A stretch of DNA of 64,000 nucleotides, taken from the NCBI GenBank assembly GCA_011754535.1, contig JAAQVN010000001.1, positions 1,612,001 through 1,676,000 on the forward strand, written 5' to 3'. Both the position numbers and the translations under genes were made by a program. The notes under the pieces are model-generated. The model was given only the letters and a program-made list of their open reading frames with translations, ran no database searches and had not been told where the DNA came from. The stretch's first letter is position 1; each line of letters begins with the position of its first letter. Below are positions 21,421 to 30,955 of the stretch, in pieces. Origin of the DNA: Enterobacter asburiae. GTDB lineage: Bacteria; Pseudomonadota; Gammaproteobacteria; Enterobacterales; Enterobacteriaceae.

Positions 21421-21861
21421 ATGAAAAAGGTAATATTGTTGTTATTAATAATAAGCCAAAGCGCACTGGCAAATTGTTGGGACAGAGCAGCGCACTATTA
21501 TCATGTCGATCCGTATTTATTGTATGCCATAGCCAATGTTGAATCCGGTATGAATCCGTATGCGGTTGGGCAAAATCATGACGGCACGCGTGATGTCGGG
21601 CTGATGCAAATTAACAGTACACATTTTACGGAGCTGGAAAGCAGAGGCATTGACGAATATCGGCTGATGACCGAACCCTGTACCTCCATCATGGTCGGCG
21701 CCTCCATCCTTTCAGGGATGATCAAGGTGTACGGCTATAACTGGGAAGCGGTAGGTGCCTATAACGCCGGTTTAAAAAAAGAGAATTATCCGCAGCGAAT
21801 GAAATATGCGCATAAGGTCTGGAAAAAATATCAACAATTGAAATTAGCGGCGCAATATTAA
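21421..21861 (+). CDS. small secreted lytic transglycosylase (IagB/VirB1-like SLT domain)
   Basis: This 146-residue protein has a signal peptide (1-17, S-A-L-A before N-C-W). The single SLT domain has catalytic Glu41 in A-N-V-E-S-G-M-N-P, followed by V-G-L-M-Q-I-N and A-Y-N-A-G. Such enzymes cut the glycan strands of peptidoglycan so that envelope machines can pass, and IagB-type members accompany type III and IV systems and pili. Here it sits between two chitinase genes downstream of the T2SS, separated from both by hairpins. Likely roles are opening peptidoglycan for the secretin (which might matter with gspA broken) or helping exoenzyme release. The family call is firm; the role is inferred. 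Confidence 0.88.
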   Translation: MKKVILLLLIISQSALANCWDRAAHYYHVDPYLLYAIANVESGMNPYAVGQNHDGTRDVGLMQINSTHFTELESRGIDEYRLMTEPCTSIMVGASILSGMIKVYGYNWEAVGAYNAGLKKENYPQRMKYAHKVWKKYQQLKLAAQY

Positions 21862-21871
21862 GGTTTTTTAT

Positions 21872-21904
21872 TTTTGAAGAATTCCCGAGGGTGTTCTTCG
21901 AAAA
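21872..21904 (+). terminator. hairpin after the lytic transglycosylase gene
   Basis: GAAGAA and TTCTTC enclose a 12-nt loop. Outer T-rich and A-rich arms can extend the stem, which starts about 10 nt after the stop codon. It resembles a bidirectional terminator, but the loop is long and a clean U-run is lacking. Confidence 0.4.
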
Positions 21905-21992
21905 GTGAAAACAGCTGTCTGTGGTTTATTTATTAACGGATTAATACATAAGCCGGGATTTAACTTTAACTTCAATTAACAGGAATACTGAA

Positions 21993-23819
21993 ATGAATAA
22001 AAGGACGTTACTGAGTGTACTCGTTGCCGGCGCATGCGTAGCACCGTTTATGGCGCAGGCTGCCTCGCTGCAGGCGACCACCAGTGAACCATACACCATG
22101 AAAGCCAGCGATCTGGCGAAGAAAGAGAAGGAATTGACGGATTTCCCGCTGATGGCCTCCGTTAAAGAGACCATCAAGACTCTGGACAACGCTCAGGTTG
22201 AACTGATTGAACCAGGCCGCGCGGCGAACCCGGAAAACGTGAAGCGCGTGGAAGGGATTGTGAAAGCCAGCGACTGGGAATACCTGTTCCCGCTGCGTGC
22301 TCAGGCATACACCTACAGCAATTTCTTGAAAGCGGTAGGTAAATTCCCGGCGCTGTGTAAGACCTACAACGACGGCCGTGACAGCGACGCGATCTGCCGC
22401 AAAGAGCTGGCAACCATGTTTGCTCACTTTGCCCAGGAAACCGGCGGTCACGAAAGCTGGCGTCCGGAAGCCGAATGGCGTCAGGCGCTGGTGCACGTGC
22501 GTGAAATGGGCTGGAGCGAAGGCCAGAAGGGCGGCTATAACGGTGAATGCGATCCGAATGTCTGGCAGGGTCAGACCTGGCCGTGCGGTAAAGACAAAGA
22601 CGGCGACTTCCTGAGCTACTTCGGCCGCGGTGCGAAGCAGCTGTCCTACAACTACAACTACGGTCCATTCTCTGAAGCGATGTACGGCGACGTGCGTACG
22701 CTGCTCGACAAACCTGAGCTGGTGGCGGACACCTGGCTGAACCTGGCGAGTGCGATCTTCTTCTTCGCCTACCCGCAGCCGCCAAAACCAAGCATGCTGC
22801 AGGTTATCGACGGCACGTGGCAGCCGAACGATCACGATAAAGCCAACGGTCTGGTCCCAGGCTTCGGCGTGACCACCCAGATCATCAACGGCGGCGTAGA
22901 GTGCGGCGGCCCGACTGAAATTGCCCAGTCTCAGAACCGTATCAAGTACTACAAAGAGTTCGCGAACTACCTGAAAGTGCCCGTTCCGGCCAATGAAGTG
23001 CTGGGCTGCGCCAACATGAAGCAGTTCGACGAATACGGTGCCGGTGCCCTGAAGATTTACTGGGAACAGGACTGGGGATGGAGCCCGGATACACCGACGG
23101 GTTCAACCTATGCGTGCCAGCTGGTGGGCTACCAGACGCCGTTCAGCGCCTTTAAAGACGGTGACTACACCAAGTGCGTGCAGAAGTTCTATAACGTCAA
23201 CATCGTAAACGATGACGGCTCTGCCGTAACGCCGGACGAAACCCCGGTAACGCCAACGCCTTCCGAAGATGAAACGCCGGCACCAGCACCAGCGCCGACG
23301 CCGGATGAAACTCCGGCAGAGCCTGTAGTGGCAAACCATGCACCGGTTGCGCATATTGCGGGTCCAATCGGGGCTGTTGAGGCGGGCGCACAGGTCTCTC
23401 TGAGCGCGGAAGGTTCTACCGATGCAGACGGCAACAAGCTGACCTACACCTGGCGCTCTCAGGACGGCCAGACCGTGACCGGCGAAGACAAAGCGGTAGT
23501 GACCTTCACTGCACCTGAGTCCGCAACGGCGCAGCAGATTGAAGTGAGCCTGACTGTCAGCGACGGCGAGCTGAGCAGCACCACCTCATATCTGCTGAAC
23601 GTGAAGGCGAAAGCGACCCCGTCTCAGGACGAAGGCACTTCCGGCTCTTACCCGGCGTGGAGCGCGAACAGCAAGTACAACGCAGGTGATATCGTGAACA
23701 ACCACGGTAAACTGTTCCAGTGCAAACCGTTCCCGTACAGCGGCTGGTGTAACAACGCCCCGGCATACTATGAACCAGGCGCAGGTCTGGCATGGTCTGA
23801 TGCCTGGACGGCATTATAA
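21993..23819 (+). CDS. secreted GH19 chitinase with PKD and chitin-binding modules
   Basis: This 608-residue enzyme has a signal peptide (1-23, F-M-A-Q-A before A-S-L). The GH19 domain spans about 75-400 with F-A-Q-E-T-G-G-H at 147-153, so Glu149 is the likely acid, then [12 protein letters not shown] and [10 protein letters not shown] Thr/Pro/Glu-rich linker (about 410-445) leads to one PKD-like module (about 445-540) and a C-terminal CBM5/12-type module (about 553-608, Y-P-A-W ... Y-N-A-G-D-I-V). GH19 is structurally unrelated to GH18 and inverts configuration, so the two enzymes should complement each other on chitin. The shared module layout suggests the same export route. Confidence 0.93.
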   Translation: MNKRTLLSVLVAGACVAPFMAQAASLQATTSEPYTMKASDLAKKEKELTDFPLMASVKETIKTLDNAQVELIEPGRAANPENVKRVEGIVKASDWEYLFPLRAQAYTYSNFLKAVGKFPALCKTYNDGRDSDAICRKELATMFAHFAQETGGHESWRPEAEWRQALVHVREMGWSEGQKGGYNGECDPNVWQGQTWPCGKDKDGDFLSYFGRGAKQLSYNYNYGPFSEAMYGDVRTLLDKPELVADTWLNLASAIFFFAYPQPPKPSMLQVIDGTWQPNDHDKANGLVPGFGVTTQIINGGVECGGPTEIAQSQNRIKYYKEFANYLKVPVPANEVLGCANMKQFDEYGAGALKIYWEQDWGWSPDTPTGSTYACQLVGYQTPFSAFKDGDYTKCVQKFYNVNIVNDDGSAVTPDETPVTPTPSEDETPAPAPAPTPDETPAEPVVANHAPVAHIAGPIGAVEAGAQVSLSAEGSTDADGNKLTYTWRSQDGQTVTGEDKAVVTFTAPESATAQQIEVSLTVSDGELSSTTSYLLNVKAKATPSQDEGTSGSYPAWSANSKYNAGDIVNNHGKLFQCKPFPYSGWCNNAPAYYEPGAGLAWSDAWTAL

Positions 23820-23824
23820 ACAGC

Positions 23825-23851
23825 AAACGGCAACCGAAAGGTTGCCGTTTT
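23825..23851 (+). terminator. rho-independent terminator after the GH19 chitinase
   Basis: AAACGGCAACC and GGTTGCCGTTT form an 11-bp perfect stem with a GAAA tetraloop, followed by a short T run. It starts 5 nt after the chitinase stop and closes the accessory block. Confidence 0.85.
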
Positions 23852-23861
23852 AGTATTTGCA

Positions 23862-23895
23862 CCCTCTCCCGGTGGGAGAGGGCCGGGGTGAGGGC
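23862..23895. repeat. C/G-rich inverted repeat, copy 1
   Basis: CCCTCTCCC-GGT-GGGAGAGGG followed by CCGGGGTGAGGG. Read on the minus strand it contains CCCTCACCCCGGCCCTCTCC, which recurs exactly at 33781-33800 and in looser form at 43931-43967. It is an interspersed intergenic repeat of the kind common in Enterobacter and Klebsiella genomes. Confidence 0.75.
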
Positions 23896-23919
23896 ATCAG
23901 GCCGCACACTCTGTCTTTT

Positions 23920-23949
23920 GCCGGGTGGCGCTGCGCTTACCCGGCCTAC
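23920..23949. repeat. REP-like palindrome
   Basis: GCCGGGTGGCG ... TTACCCGGCCTAC has the shape of the enterobacterial REP/PU element (a G/C-rich imperfect palindrome with a T-A-C-C-C-G-G-C-C-T-A-C arm). It lies between the convergent GH19 chitinase and ybjS genes, the usual place for REPs. Confidence 0.8.
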
Positions 23950-23963
23950 ATGAGGCTGGAGGC

Positions 23964-24977
23964 TTACCGGTGCAACTTCCCGTGATCCCGTAACCATGCC
24001 GCCGTGCGCATAATGCCTTCATCCAGCGTCACTATCGGCTTATACCCCAGCTCGTTCTCCGCCCGCGAAATATCCAGCGTAAAATCAAAGTTGAGCTTCG
24101 ATACCCCATAGTGCGTCAGCGCAGGCTCTTTGGCGGATTTACTGCCAAAACGCTCCATGCTGCGGGCGATCATGTCCAGCATCGGGTAGGGCACGGAACG
24201 GATACGGCAGTCGATCTGCAGTTCATCAATCAGCCGCTGCACAATACTGCGCAGCGTACAGGGTTCGCCGTTGGTGATGTTATACGCGCGCCCGGAAATC
24301 AGCTTGTCGCAGTCTGGCTGGCTCGCCAGCCACATGGCGTGGACGGCATTTTCGTAATAGGTCATATCCACCAGCGCATCGCCGCCGCGCGGCAGCAGCA
24401 CGCTGCCGTAGTGGTGCATCATCTGCGCCAGACGCGGAATAAACACCTTGTCGTGCGGCCCAAACAGGCTCTGCGGGCGCAGGACCGTAAAACGGGTGTG
24501 CGGGTTTGACTGGGCCAGCAGGTCGATCACCTCTTCGCTGGCCGCTTTACTGCGGGCAAACTCACAGGCAAAGCGAGCAGGACGGAAATCCTCCTGCACG
24601 TCGCGATGGTGGTGATAGTCGAAATAGAGCGACGGAGAGGAGATATGGATAAAGTTACGCACGCCCCAGGCGACGGCCCATTCGCCCAGACGACGCGTGG
24701 CGCGCACGTTGGCGAGATCGAAGGCTTCCTGGGTTCCCCACGGGGAGGTAAAACTGGAGCAGTGCCACAGCGTGTCGATACCGGCGAGCATCACCTTCGC
24801 CTGCGAGGAGACCAGCTCCGTCAGGTCGGCATGGACGAACTCCGCGCCCATTTTTTGCAGCAGTTTACCCATCGCTTCGTTGCGACCGGTGGCCCTGACG
24901 CTGATGCCCTTGTTGCGCAGAAATTCGACCGCATTTCGGCCTAAGCCGCTGGTCGCCCCGGTAACCAGTACCTTCAT
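23964..24977 (-). CDS. ybjS: YbjS, NAD(P)-dependent epimerase/dehydratase family protein
   Basis: This 337-residue extended short-chain dehydrogenase has a Rossmann glycine motif [10 protein letters not shown] at residues 7-16. The start at 24977 gives M-K-V-L-V-T-G-A, the expected N-terminus and the E. coli length; a longer frame upstream lacks support. The substrate is unknown; the family includes NAD-dependent epimerases and 3-beta-hydroxysteroid-type enzymes. It restores E. coli synteny after the inserted block and lies 88 nt after ybjT. Confidence 0.93.
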   Translation of the reverse strand: MKVLVTGATSGLGRNAVEFLRNKGISVRATGRNEAMGKLLQKMGAEFVHADLTELVSSQAKVMLAGIDTLWHCSSFTSPWGTQEAFDLANVRATRRLGEWAVAWGVRNFIHISSPSLYFDYHHHRDVQEDFRPARFACEFARSKAASEEVIDLLAQSNPHTRFTVLRPQSLFGPHDKVFIPRLAQMMHHYGSVLLPRGGDALVDMTYYENAVHAMWLASQPDCDKLISGRAYNITNGEPCTLRSIVQRLIDELQIDCRIRSVPYPMLDMIARSMERFGSKSAKEPALTHYGVSKLNFDFTLDISRAENELGYKPIVTLDEGIMRTAAWLRDHGKLHR

Positions 24978-25065
24978 ATCAATCCACTGTGTTGAAAAGA
25001 ATTTCGTGCGCATTCTTTCGTGAATTACGATGTGTTGCAATGGGAAAGGTGAAAGAAAGAGGGTT

Positions 25066-26505
25066 TTATTGAGTTATTTTCGTCTTTTGTTCTGCCAGTT
25101 GCGCAATGCGTTTCGCCATCCCCCTGAAGATAAACAGGTGCGCGGGGATCATCAGTAGCCAATAGAACAGACCCGGCATCCCGTGCGGGTGCCACCAGGC
25201 GCGAACGTCCAGTTCCCGGTGGTCGCCTTTGTCCCTGAGCGTAAAGCAGAGCCGCCCCAGGCCCGGGGCCTTCATGCCGAACAGCAGCGCCAGCTGTTTT
25301 TCCGGTTCGACGATGATGACTTTCCAGCTGTCGACCGTGTCGCCCACGTTGAGATATGGGGCGGCAGGGCGACCTTTCGCCAGACGATGGCCTACCAGCA
25401 GATCCAGCGCGCCGCGCGTTTGCCAGAGGATATTGCCGAAGAAATAGCGCTCTTTGCCGCCGATCTGGTTCACCACTTCCCACAGCGCGTGAAGGCTGGC
25501 AGAGGTTTTTACCGTGCAGCCCGCCTGCTTCGGGTAATAGCCGTATTCGGGCCGCCAGCGGGCAAAGGCCTGGGCGTCGTAACCCCAGTCGCTGGAGTTC
25601 ACCAGCTTCTCTTCTTCCTTCAGCGTTTGGCGCACCGCGTCGTCAAAGCGGATCAATTCCTGGGGGATCAACGCGCGCAGCGCGCGATCGTCCGCCAGCA
25701 GATCGTGCTTCAGCCCCTGGATCAGCGCTTTCGCGGTCGTCGGGGGAACCGAGGTGATCACATTCAAAAACCACACCGATATCCAGCGGGTCGGGAAGGG
25801 GATGGGGATCAGCCAGCGGCGGCGGCCGCTGACGCGCATAAAGTGTTCGAACTGTTCCTGATAGCTCAGCACCTCCGGGCCTGCCGCCTCCAGCGCGCGG
25901 TGTTGCTCTGTCGGGTGATCCAGCAGGGCCACCAGATAATGCAGCAGGTTCTCCAGCGCAATCGGCGTGGTGCGCGAACGCACCCAGCGCGGTGGCGTGA
26001 GCACCGGCAGGTTGTAGACCATGTCGCGCATCACCTCGAAGGCGGCGGAACCCGCGCCGACGATGATCCCGGCGCGCAGTTCGGTGACGGGAATATTCGC
26101 CCCGCGAAGCGTGTCGGCCGTCAGCTGGCGGGCGCGCAGGTGATCGGACTGCTCGTGTTCGGGCGCCTGAAGCGAGCTTAAAAAAATCACCTGCTTCACC
26201 GGCGTTTGCAGCAGGGCATCGCGGACGTTCATCGCCACCTGCCGCTCGTGGGCGATGAAATCGCCGCCTTCGCCCATGCTGTGAACCAGGTAGTAAAGCG
26301 TGTCGACCCCTTCCAGCAGCGCGGGAAGCTCCTTCGGCCAGTTGAGATCGACGTTGTGACAGGTCACGCCTGGCAAAGTGAGTTTTTGCAGACGCTCGGT
26401 GCTGCGTGCCGCTGCCCGCACCTGATGCCCCTGCTGGCTTAACGCAGAGGTGAGATGCTGACCAATATATCCGCTGGCGCCAAGCACCAGAATGCGTTGC
26501 GGCAC
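25066..26505 (-). CDS. ybjT: YbjT, NAD(P)-binding Rossmann protein with DUF2867
   Basis: This 479-residue protein has an N-terminal Rossmann motif ([10 protein letters not shown], residues 8-17) of the NmrA/SDR-a type over about 1-240. The C-terminal DUF2867 region (about 330-470) includes [12 protein letters not shown] near the end, followed by a hydrophobic segment, so membrane association is possible. The function is not established. It lies 10 nt after ltaE and is part of the poxB-ltaE-ybjT operon known from E. coli. Confidence 0.93.
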   Translation of the reverse strand: MPQRILVLGASGYIGQHLTSALSQQGHQVRAAARSTERLQKLTLPGVTCHNVDLNWPKELPALLEGVDTLYYLVHSMGEGGDFIAHERQVAMNVRDALLQTPVKQVIFLSSLQAPEHEQSDHLRARQLTADTLRGANIPVTELRAGIIVGAGSAAFEVMRDMVYNLPVLTPPRWVRSRTTPIALENLLHYLVALLDHPTEQHRALEAAGPEVLSYQEQFEHFMRVSGRRRWLIPIPFPTRWISVWFLNVITSVPPTTAKALIQGLKHDLLADDRALRALIPQELIRFDDAVRQTLKEEEKLVNSSDWGYDAQAFARWRPEYGYYPKQAGCTVKTSASLHALWEVVNQIGGKERYFFGNILWQTRGALDLLVGHRLAKGRPAAPYLNVGDTVDSWKVIIVEPEKQLALLFGMKAPGLGRLCFTLRDKGDHRELDVRAWWHPHGMPGLFYWLLMIPAHLFIFRGMAKRIAQLAEQKTKITQ

Positions 26506-26515
26506 GTGATGCTCC

Positions 26516-27517
26516 TTAGCGCGGTAAAAACGCCTGCCAGTGTTTCACCACGTCCGCCAGCTGTTCGCGGCTCGCGTCGAGATGCATCACCAGACGCACG
26601 ATCGGGGAGGCGTTGATCAGCACGCCACGCGCTTTCATAAATTCGCCCAGCGCAGCAGCGTGCTCTTCGCCCACGCGAACGAACAGCATGTTGGTGTCGT
26701 GACGCATCACGTCTGCGCCGATCTCGCGCAGCTGCGTCGCCATCCACGCGGCGTTGTCGTGATCGTCCTTAAGGCGGGCGACGTTATTTTTTAACGCGTA
26801 CAGCCCCGCGGCCGCCAGAATGCCGGCCTGACGCATGCCGCCGCCGGTCATTTTACGCCAGCGGTTGGCGCGCTTGATGTAGTCCGCATTGCCGACCAGC
26901 AGGGAGCCCACCGGTGTACCCAGACCTTTTGAGAGGCAAATGGTGAACGAGTCGCAATACTGCGTTATCTCTTTCAGTTCGCAGCCGTACTCCACCACGG
27001 CGTTGAAGATACGCGCGCCGTCAACGTGCAGGCCGAGCCCTCGCTCGCGGGTAAATTCCCACGCCGCTTTCAGGTACTCTCGCGGCAGGACTTTGCCGTT
27101 GTGGGTGTTTTCGAGGCTGAGCAGCCTGGTGCGGGCGAAGTGAATATCGTCGGCTTTGATTTTCGCCGCTACCTTGTCGAGCGGCAGGGAGCCGTCCGGT
27201 GCGGCGTCAATCGGCTGCGGCTGAATGCTGCCGAGCACGGCAGCACCGCCGGCTTCGTAGAGATAGTTATGTGCGCCCTGGCCGACGATATACTCTTCAC
27301 CTCGCTCGCAGTGGCTGAGCAGCGCCACCAGGTTCGCCTGCGTGCCGGTTGGCAGGAACAGGGCGGCCTCCTTGCCGCTCAGCTCTGCCGCATAGCGCTG
27401 CAGTTCGTTGACCGTCGGGTCATCGCCGTAGACGTCATCCCCGACCGGGGCGGCCATCATCTCTTCTAGCATGGCGCGGCTCGGGCGGGTAACGGTATCA
27501 CTACGCAAATCAATCAT
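26516..27517 (-). CDS. ltaE: LtaE, low-specificity L-threonine aldolase
   Basis: This 333-residue PLP enzyme of fold type I splits L-threonine and L-allo-threonine to glycine and acetaldehyde. The PLP lysine is Lys197 (L-S-K-G-L-G), and the cofactor-stacking histidine lies in G-A-H-N-Y (His83). Asp166 in H-V-D-G-A-R contacts the pyridine nitrogen. Length and key positions equal those of E. coli LtaE. The gene is 38 nt downstream of poxB. Confidence 0.97.
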   Translation of the reverse strand: MIDLRSDTVTRPSRAMLEEMMAAPVGDDVYGDDPTVNELQRYAAELSGKEAALFLPTGTQANLVALLSHCERGEEYIVGQGAHNYLYEAGGAAVLGSIQPQPIDAAPDGSLPLDKVAAKIKADDIHFARTRLLSLENTHNGKVLPREYLKAAWEFTRERGLGLHVDGARIFNAVVEYGCELKEITQYCDSFTICLSKGLGTPVGSLLVGNADYIKRANRWRKMTGGGMRQAGILAAAGLYALKNNVARLKDDHDNAAWMATQLREIGADVMRHDTNMLFVRVGEEHAAALGEFMKARGVLINASPIVRLVMHLDASREQLADVVKHWQAFLPR

Positions 27518-27555
27518 TTCACATCCCTTTAGTTTAAGAGGTCATGCGAAATGTT

Positions 27556-29274
27556 TTACCTGAGCCAGTTGGTTTTTGCCAGTTCGATCACTTCGTCACC
27601 GCGCCCGCTGATGATGGCGCGCAGCATGTAGAGGCTAAAACCTTTGGCCTGCTCCAGCTTGATCTGCGGCGGGATGGCCAGCTCTTCTTTGGCGACGACG
27701 ACATCTACCAGTACCGGGCCGTCGATAGAGAAAGCGCGCTGCAGGGCTTCATCCACCTCGGAGGCTTTCTCTACCCGAATACCGGTGATGCCGCAGGCTT
27801 CGGCGATGCGCGCGAAGTTGGTGTCGTGCAGCTCGGTGCCGTCCGTGAGATAGCCTCCGGCCTTCATCTCCATCGCCACGAAGCCCAGCACGCTGTTGTT
27901 AAAGACCACGATTTTCAGCGGGAGCTTCATCTGCACCACCGACAGGAAATCCCCCATCAGCATGCTGAACCCGCCGTCACCGCACATCGCTACCACCTGG
28001 CGCTCCGGTGCCGTCGCTTTTGCGCCCAGCGCCTGCGGCATGGCGTTGGCCATCGAGCCGTGGTTGAACGAGCCGAGCAGTCGGCGTCTGCCGTTCATCT
28101 TCAGATAGCGTGCCGCCCAGACGGTTGGCGTGCCGACGTCGCAGGTAAAAATGGCGTCGTCGTCCGCAAAATGGCTGATCTGCTGCGCCAGATACTGCGG
28201 GTGAATGGCTTTGTCGCTCGGTTTGGCGAGGTCGTCCAGCCCCTTGCGCGCGTCGCGATAATCGCTCAGGGCTTTATCGAGGAACTTGCGATCGGTTTTC
28301 TCTTCGAGAAGCGGCAGCAGGGCGGCAAGGGTGGATTTGATATCGCCCACCAGCGCCATATCGACCTTACTGTGCGCGCCGATGCTGGCCGGGTTGATAT
28401 CAATCTGAATAATTTTGGCATCCGTCGGGTAGAAGGCACGGTACGGGAACTGGGTGCCGAGCAGAATGAGCGTGTCGGCGTTCATCATGGTGTGGAAGCC
28501 GCTGGAGAAACCGATAAGCCCGGTCATGCCCACATCAAAGGGGTTGTCGTATTCCACGTGCTCTTTGCCGCGCAGGGCGTGGACGATCGGCGCTTTGAGC
28601 TTACCGGCGAACTCAAGTAATTCTTTATGCGCGCCCGCGCAGCCGCTGCCGCACATCAGGGCGATATTGCTGGAGTAACGGAGCAGCTGCGCCAGCTTTT
28701 TCAGCTCTTCTTCTGCAGGCGTCACCACCGGCTGCGGGGCGTGGTACCAGTGGGTGCTGGCCCCTTCCGGCGCGGCCTTGAGCGCCACGTCGCCGGGGAT
28801 AACGACAACTGACACACCACGGTTCAGCACGGCCTTGCGCATGGCGATCGCCAGCACCTGCGGGATCTGCTCCGGGGATGAAACCAGCTCGCAATAGTGG
28901 CTGCATTCACGGAACAGCTCCTGCGGATGCGTCTCCTGAAAATAGCCGCTGCCGATTTCGGAAGAGGGGATATGGGCGGCGATGGCCAGCACCGGCACGT
29001 GGTTACGGTGGCAGTCGAACAGGCCGTTGATCAGATGCAGGTTGCCCGGCCCGCACGAGCCCGCACACACGGCCAGCTCTCCGGTAAGCTGCGCTTCGGC
29101 ACCCGCGGCGAAGGCGGCGACCTCTTCATGGCGGGTGGACATCCACTCGATGGTTTTCATCTTGTTGAGGCTGTCGCTAAGCCCGTTCAGGGAATCGCCG
29201 GTTACGCCCCAGATACGTTTTACACCTGCCTGTTCAAGGGTCTTCGCTATGTATGCAGCCACGGTTTGTTTCAT
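27556..29274 (-). CDS. poxB: PoxB, pyruvate dehydrogenase (quinone)
   Basis: This 572-residue peripheral membrane flavoenzyme oxidises pyruvate to acetate and CO2 and passes electrons to ubiquinone. It has the three domains of the TPP family: PYR (Glu in S-T-R-H-E-E-V near residue 50), a central FAD domain and the PP domain with the TPP-binding G-D-G-G-F near 433 and N-N-S. The C-terminal tail (M-L-R-A-I-I-S-G-R) matches the lipid-activated membrane-binding helix. In E. coli it is induced by RpoS in stationary phase; I did not identify a clear promoter here. Confidence 0.97.
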   Translation of the reverse strand: MKQTVAAYIAKTLEQAGVKRIWGVTGDSLNGLSDSLNKMKTIEWMSTRHEEVAAFAAGAEAQLTGELAVCAGSCGPGNLHLINGLFDCHRNHVPVLAIAAHIPSSEIGSGYFQETHPQELFRECSHYCELVSSPEQIPQVLAIAMRKAVLNRGVSVVVIPGDVALKAAPEGASTHWYHAPQPVVTPAEEELKKLAQLLRYSSNIALMCGSGCAGAHKELLEFAGKLKAPIVHALRGKEHVEYDNPFDVGMTGLIGFSSGFHTMMNADTLILLGTQFPYRAFYPTDAKIIQIDINPASIGAHSKVDMALVGDIKSTLAALLPLLEEKTDRKFLDKALSDYRDARKGLDDLAKPSDKAIHPQYLAQQISHFADDDAIFTCDVGTPTVWAARYLKMNGRRRLLGSFNHGSMANAMPQALGAKATAPERQVVAMCGDGGFSMLMGDFLSVVQMKLPLKIVVFNNSVLGFVAMEMKAGGYLTDGTELHDTNFARIAEACGITGIRVEKASEVDEALQRAFSIDGPVLVDVVVAKEELAIPPQIKLEQAKGFSLYMLRAIISGRGDEVIELAKTNWLR

Positions 29275-29426
29275 GGTTGTCCGTCTCCTTTTTGTGATAT
29301 CGCTTACAAGCTTAGAAGAAAGTCACTGTATTGCCTGCTCTATACCCCTCAATTAAAGGTGGTTTTCCTGTGCAATTATTCAGCATAATCTGGTCATCAC
29401 TTGGATGAAAACAGGAATCATTTCAA

Positions 29427-29861
29427 ATGGTTAAATCATTGTTAATTGCTGTTAATGAAAAGCTGTCGCACGACGATTTTGGCAAACTCTTGTTACGACT
29501 TACCGTCGGCGGGCTGATGCTGTTTCACGGTTTGCACAAGCTTTTCGGCGGCGTGGGCTTTATCAGTGGCATGCTGGCGGAGAAAGGGTTGCCGGGGTTT
29601 ATCGCTTACGGCGTGTTGGTTGGTGAAGTGGTGGCACCGATACTGATTATTGTCGGCCTCTTCACGCGCCCGGCCGCGCTGGTGCTGGCGTTTACGATGA
29701 TCGTGGCGTGGCTGATGGTGGGAATGGATGAGACATTCGCGCTCGATAAGGTCGGTGCATGGGCGATTGAAAGCCTGGTGTACTTCTTTATTGGCTCGCT
29801 GGCGGTGGCGTTTTTAGGGGCAGGGCGGTTTGCGCTGGGGAAAGGTCCGGCGTGGCGGTGA
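29427..29861 (+). CDS. DoxX-family inner-membrane protein
   Basis: This 144-residue protein has four hydrophobic segments, near residues 23-40, 58-80, 83-100 and 112-134. DoxX features include L-R-L-T-V-G-G-L-M-L-F-H-G near residues 22-34 and a G-E-V-V-A-P-I-L-I motif near 67-75. The family is linked to redox stress and to thiol- or quinone-related processes, but the activity of this member is unknown. It is not at this place in E. coli K-12. It diverges from poxB and is followed by a pair of inverted REPs. Confidence 0.88.
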   Translation: MVKSLLIAVNEKLSHDDFGKLLLRLTVGGLMLFHGLHKLFGGVGFISGMLAEKGLPGFIAYGVLVGEVVAPILIIVGLFTRPAALVLAFTMIVAWLMVGMDETFALDKVGAWAIESLVYFFIGSLAVAFLGAGRFALGKGPAWR

Positions 29862-29872
29862 AAGCAACAAAA

Positions 29873-29903
29873 GCCCGGTGGCGCTAACGCTTACCGGGCC
29901 TGC
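29873..29903. repeat. REP-like palindrome (left member of an inverted pair)
   Basis: GCCCGGTGGCGC ... TTACCGGGCC is a REP-type palindrome. A second copy in opposite orientation lies 20 nt further on, so the two form a BIME-like unit between the convergent doxX-family gene and hcr. Confidence 0.8.
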
Positions 29904-29923
29904 GAAGAGCCAGCACGTACAAA

Positions 29924-29954
29924 GTAGGCCAGGTAAACGCAGTGCCACCCGGCA
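29924..29954. repeat. REP-like palindrome (right member of an inverted pair)
   Basis: GTAGGCCAGGTAAACGC ... GCCACCCGGCA is the inverted counterpart of the element at 29873. It lies 22 nt after the hcr stop codon. Confidence 0.75.
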
Positions 29955-29976
29955 AAAATGGTGGCACCGCATCACA

Positions 29977-30945
29977 TTACGCCAGCACCAGATCGCCCTG
30001 CGGGTGGCATGAACATGCCAGCACGTAACCCTCGGCAATCTCCGCGTCGGACAGCGTCATGGTGCTGGTGACGGTGTACTCCCCGGAAACCACTTTCGTC
30101 TTACAGCAGCCGCACATGCCCGCCCGGCAGGCCGCTGCTACCGGCACCTTGTTGCTTTCCAGCGCTTCCAGCAGCGTGGTGCCCACGCGGCCAAAGAAGG
30201 TCTGCGCGGGCTGCAGCTTGGTGAACTGAATCCCGCTGCTTGCCGCTTCCGCCACCGGCGTGAAGAACTGCTCTTTAAAGAAACGGGTTACGCCGAGCGC
30301 TTTCACCTCTTTCTCCACGATATCCATGTACGGCGCGGGGCCGCAGGTCATTACGGTACGGTTCGCAATGTCCGGCACGCTTTGCAGCATCTCGCGGCTC
30401 AGGCGGCCGGGCACAAAGCCGTGCGTCGCGTTGTGTTCCGCCACCAGCGTCACCGGATAATCACGCCACTCCTCGGCGAAAATAACGTCTTCCGGAGAGC
30501 GCACGCTGAAGATCGCCTGCACGTCGGCCTGCGGGCGGTTCTTCGCCAGCCAGCGGCGCATCGACATGATCGGCGTTACGCCGCAGCCCGCCGCCAGCAG
30601 CAGGAATTTATCGTCTGTCTTGTCGTCACAGGTGAAATCCCCCTGGGCGTCGGACAGCCAGATGTAATCTCCGCGCTTCACGTCACGGGTCAGCCACTGC
30701 GAGCCGGCACCGTCATCAATGCGGCGGACGGTGAGCGTGATGTACTCGCTCACGCCCGGCGTGGAGGAGATCGTGTAGGCGCGCAGGGTGTCCGCCGAAT
30801 GGCGGACGCTGACCAGCGCATACTGGCCTGCACGGTACGGATAGTAGTCGTGACAGAGCAGCGAAAGCGTCCACACATCCGGCGTCTCCTGATGGATGTG
30901 ATGAACCTGCATCCGCCACGGACATTGTGAGGTTGGCATGGTCAT
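29977..30945 (-). CDS. hcr: Hcr, NADH oxidoreductase for Hcp
   Basis: This 322-residue FAD and [2Fe-2S] reductase passes electrons from NADH to Hcp. An FAD domain (R-A-Y-T-I-S near residue 54) and an NAD domain (G-C-G-V-T-P near 121, C-G-P-A-P-Y near 204) are followed by a C-terminal plant-type ferredoxin domain with C-x4-C-x2-C (C-R-A-G-M-C-G-C-C) and a fourth Cys in L-A-C-S-C. It starts 10 nt after hcp and belongs to the hcp-hcr operon. Confidence 0.96.
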   Translation of the reverse strand: MTMPTSQCPWRMQVHHIHQETPDVWTLSLLCHDYYPYRAGQYALVSVRHSADTLRAYTISSTPGVSEYITLTVRRIDDGAGSQWLTRDVKRGDYIWLSDAQGDFTCDDKTDDKFLLLAAGCGVTPIMSMRRWLAKNRPQADVQAIFSVRSPEDVIFAEEWRDYPVTLVAEHNATHGFVPGRLSREMLQSVPDIANRTVMTCGPAPYMDIVEKEVKALGVTRFFKEQFFTPVAEAASSGIQFTKLQPAQTFFGRVGTTLLEALESNKVPVAAACRAGMCGCCKTKVVSGEYTVTSTMTLSDAEIAEGYVLACSCHPQGDLVLA

Positions 30946-30955
30946 GAATAGCTCC

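Noticed and set aside
23862..23949. The inverted repeat plus REP at the chitinase-ybjS junction considered as an IS end or attachment site.
   Set aside because: No target duplication or transposase is nearby, and the same repeats occur in backbone gaps of this window.
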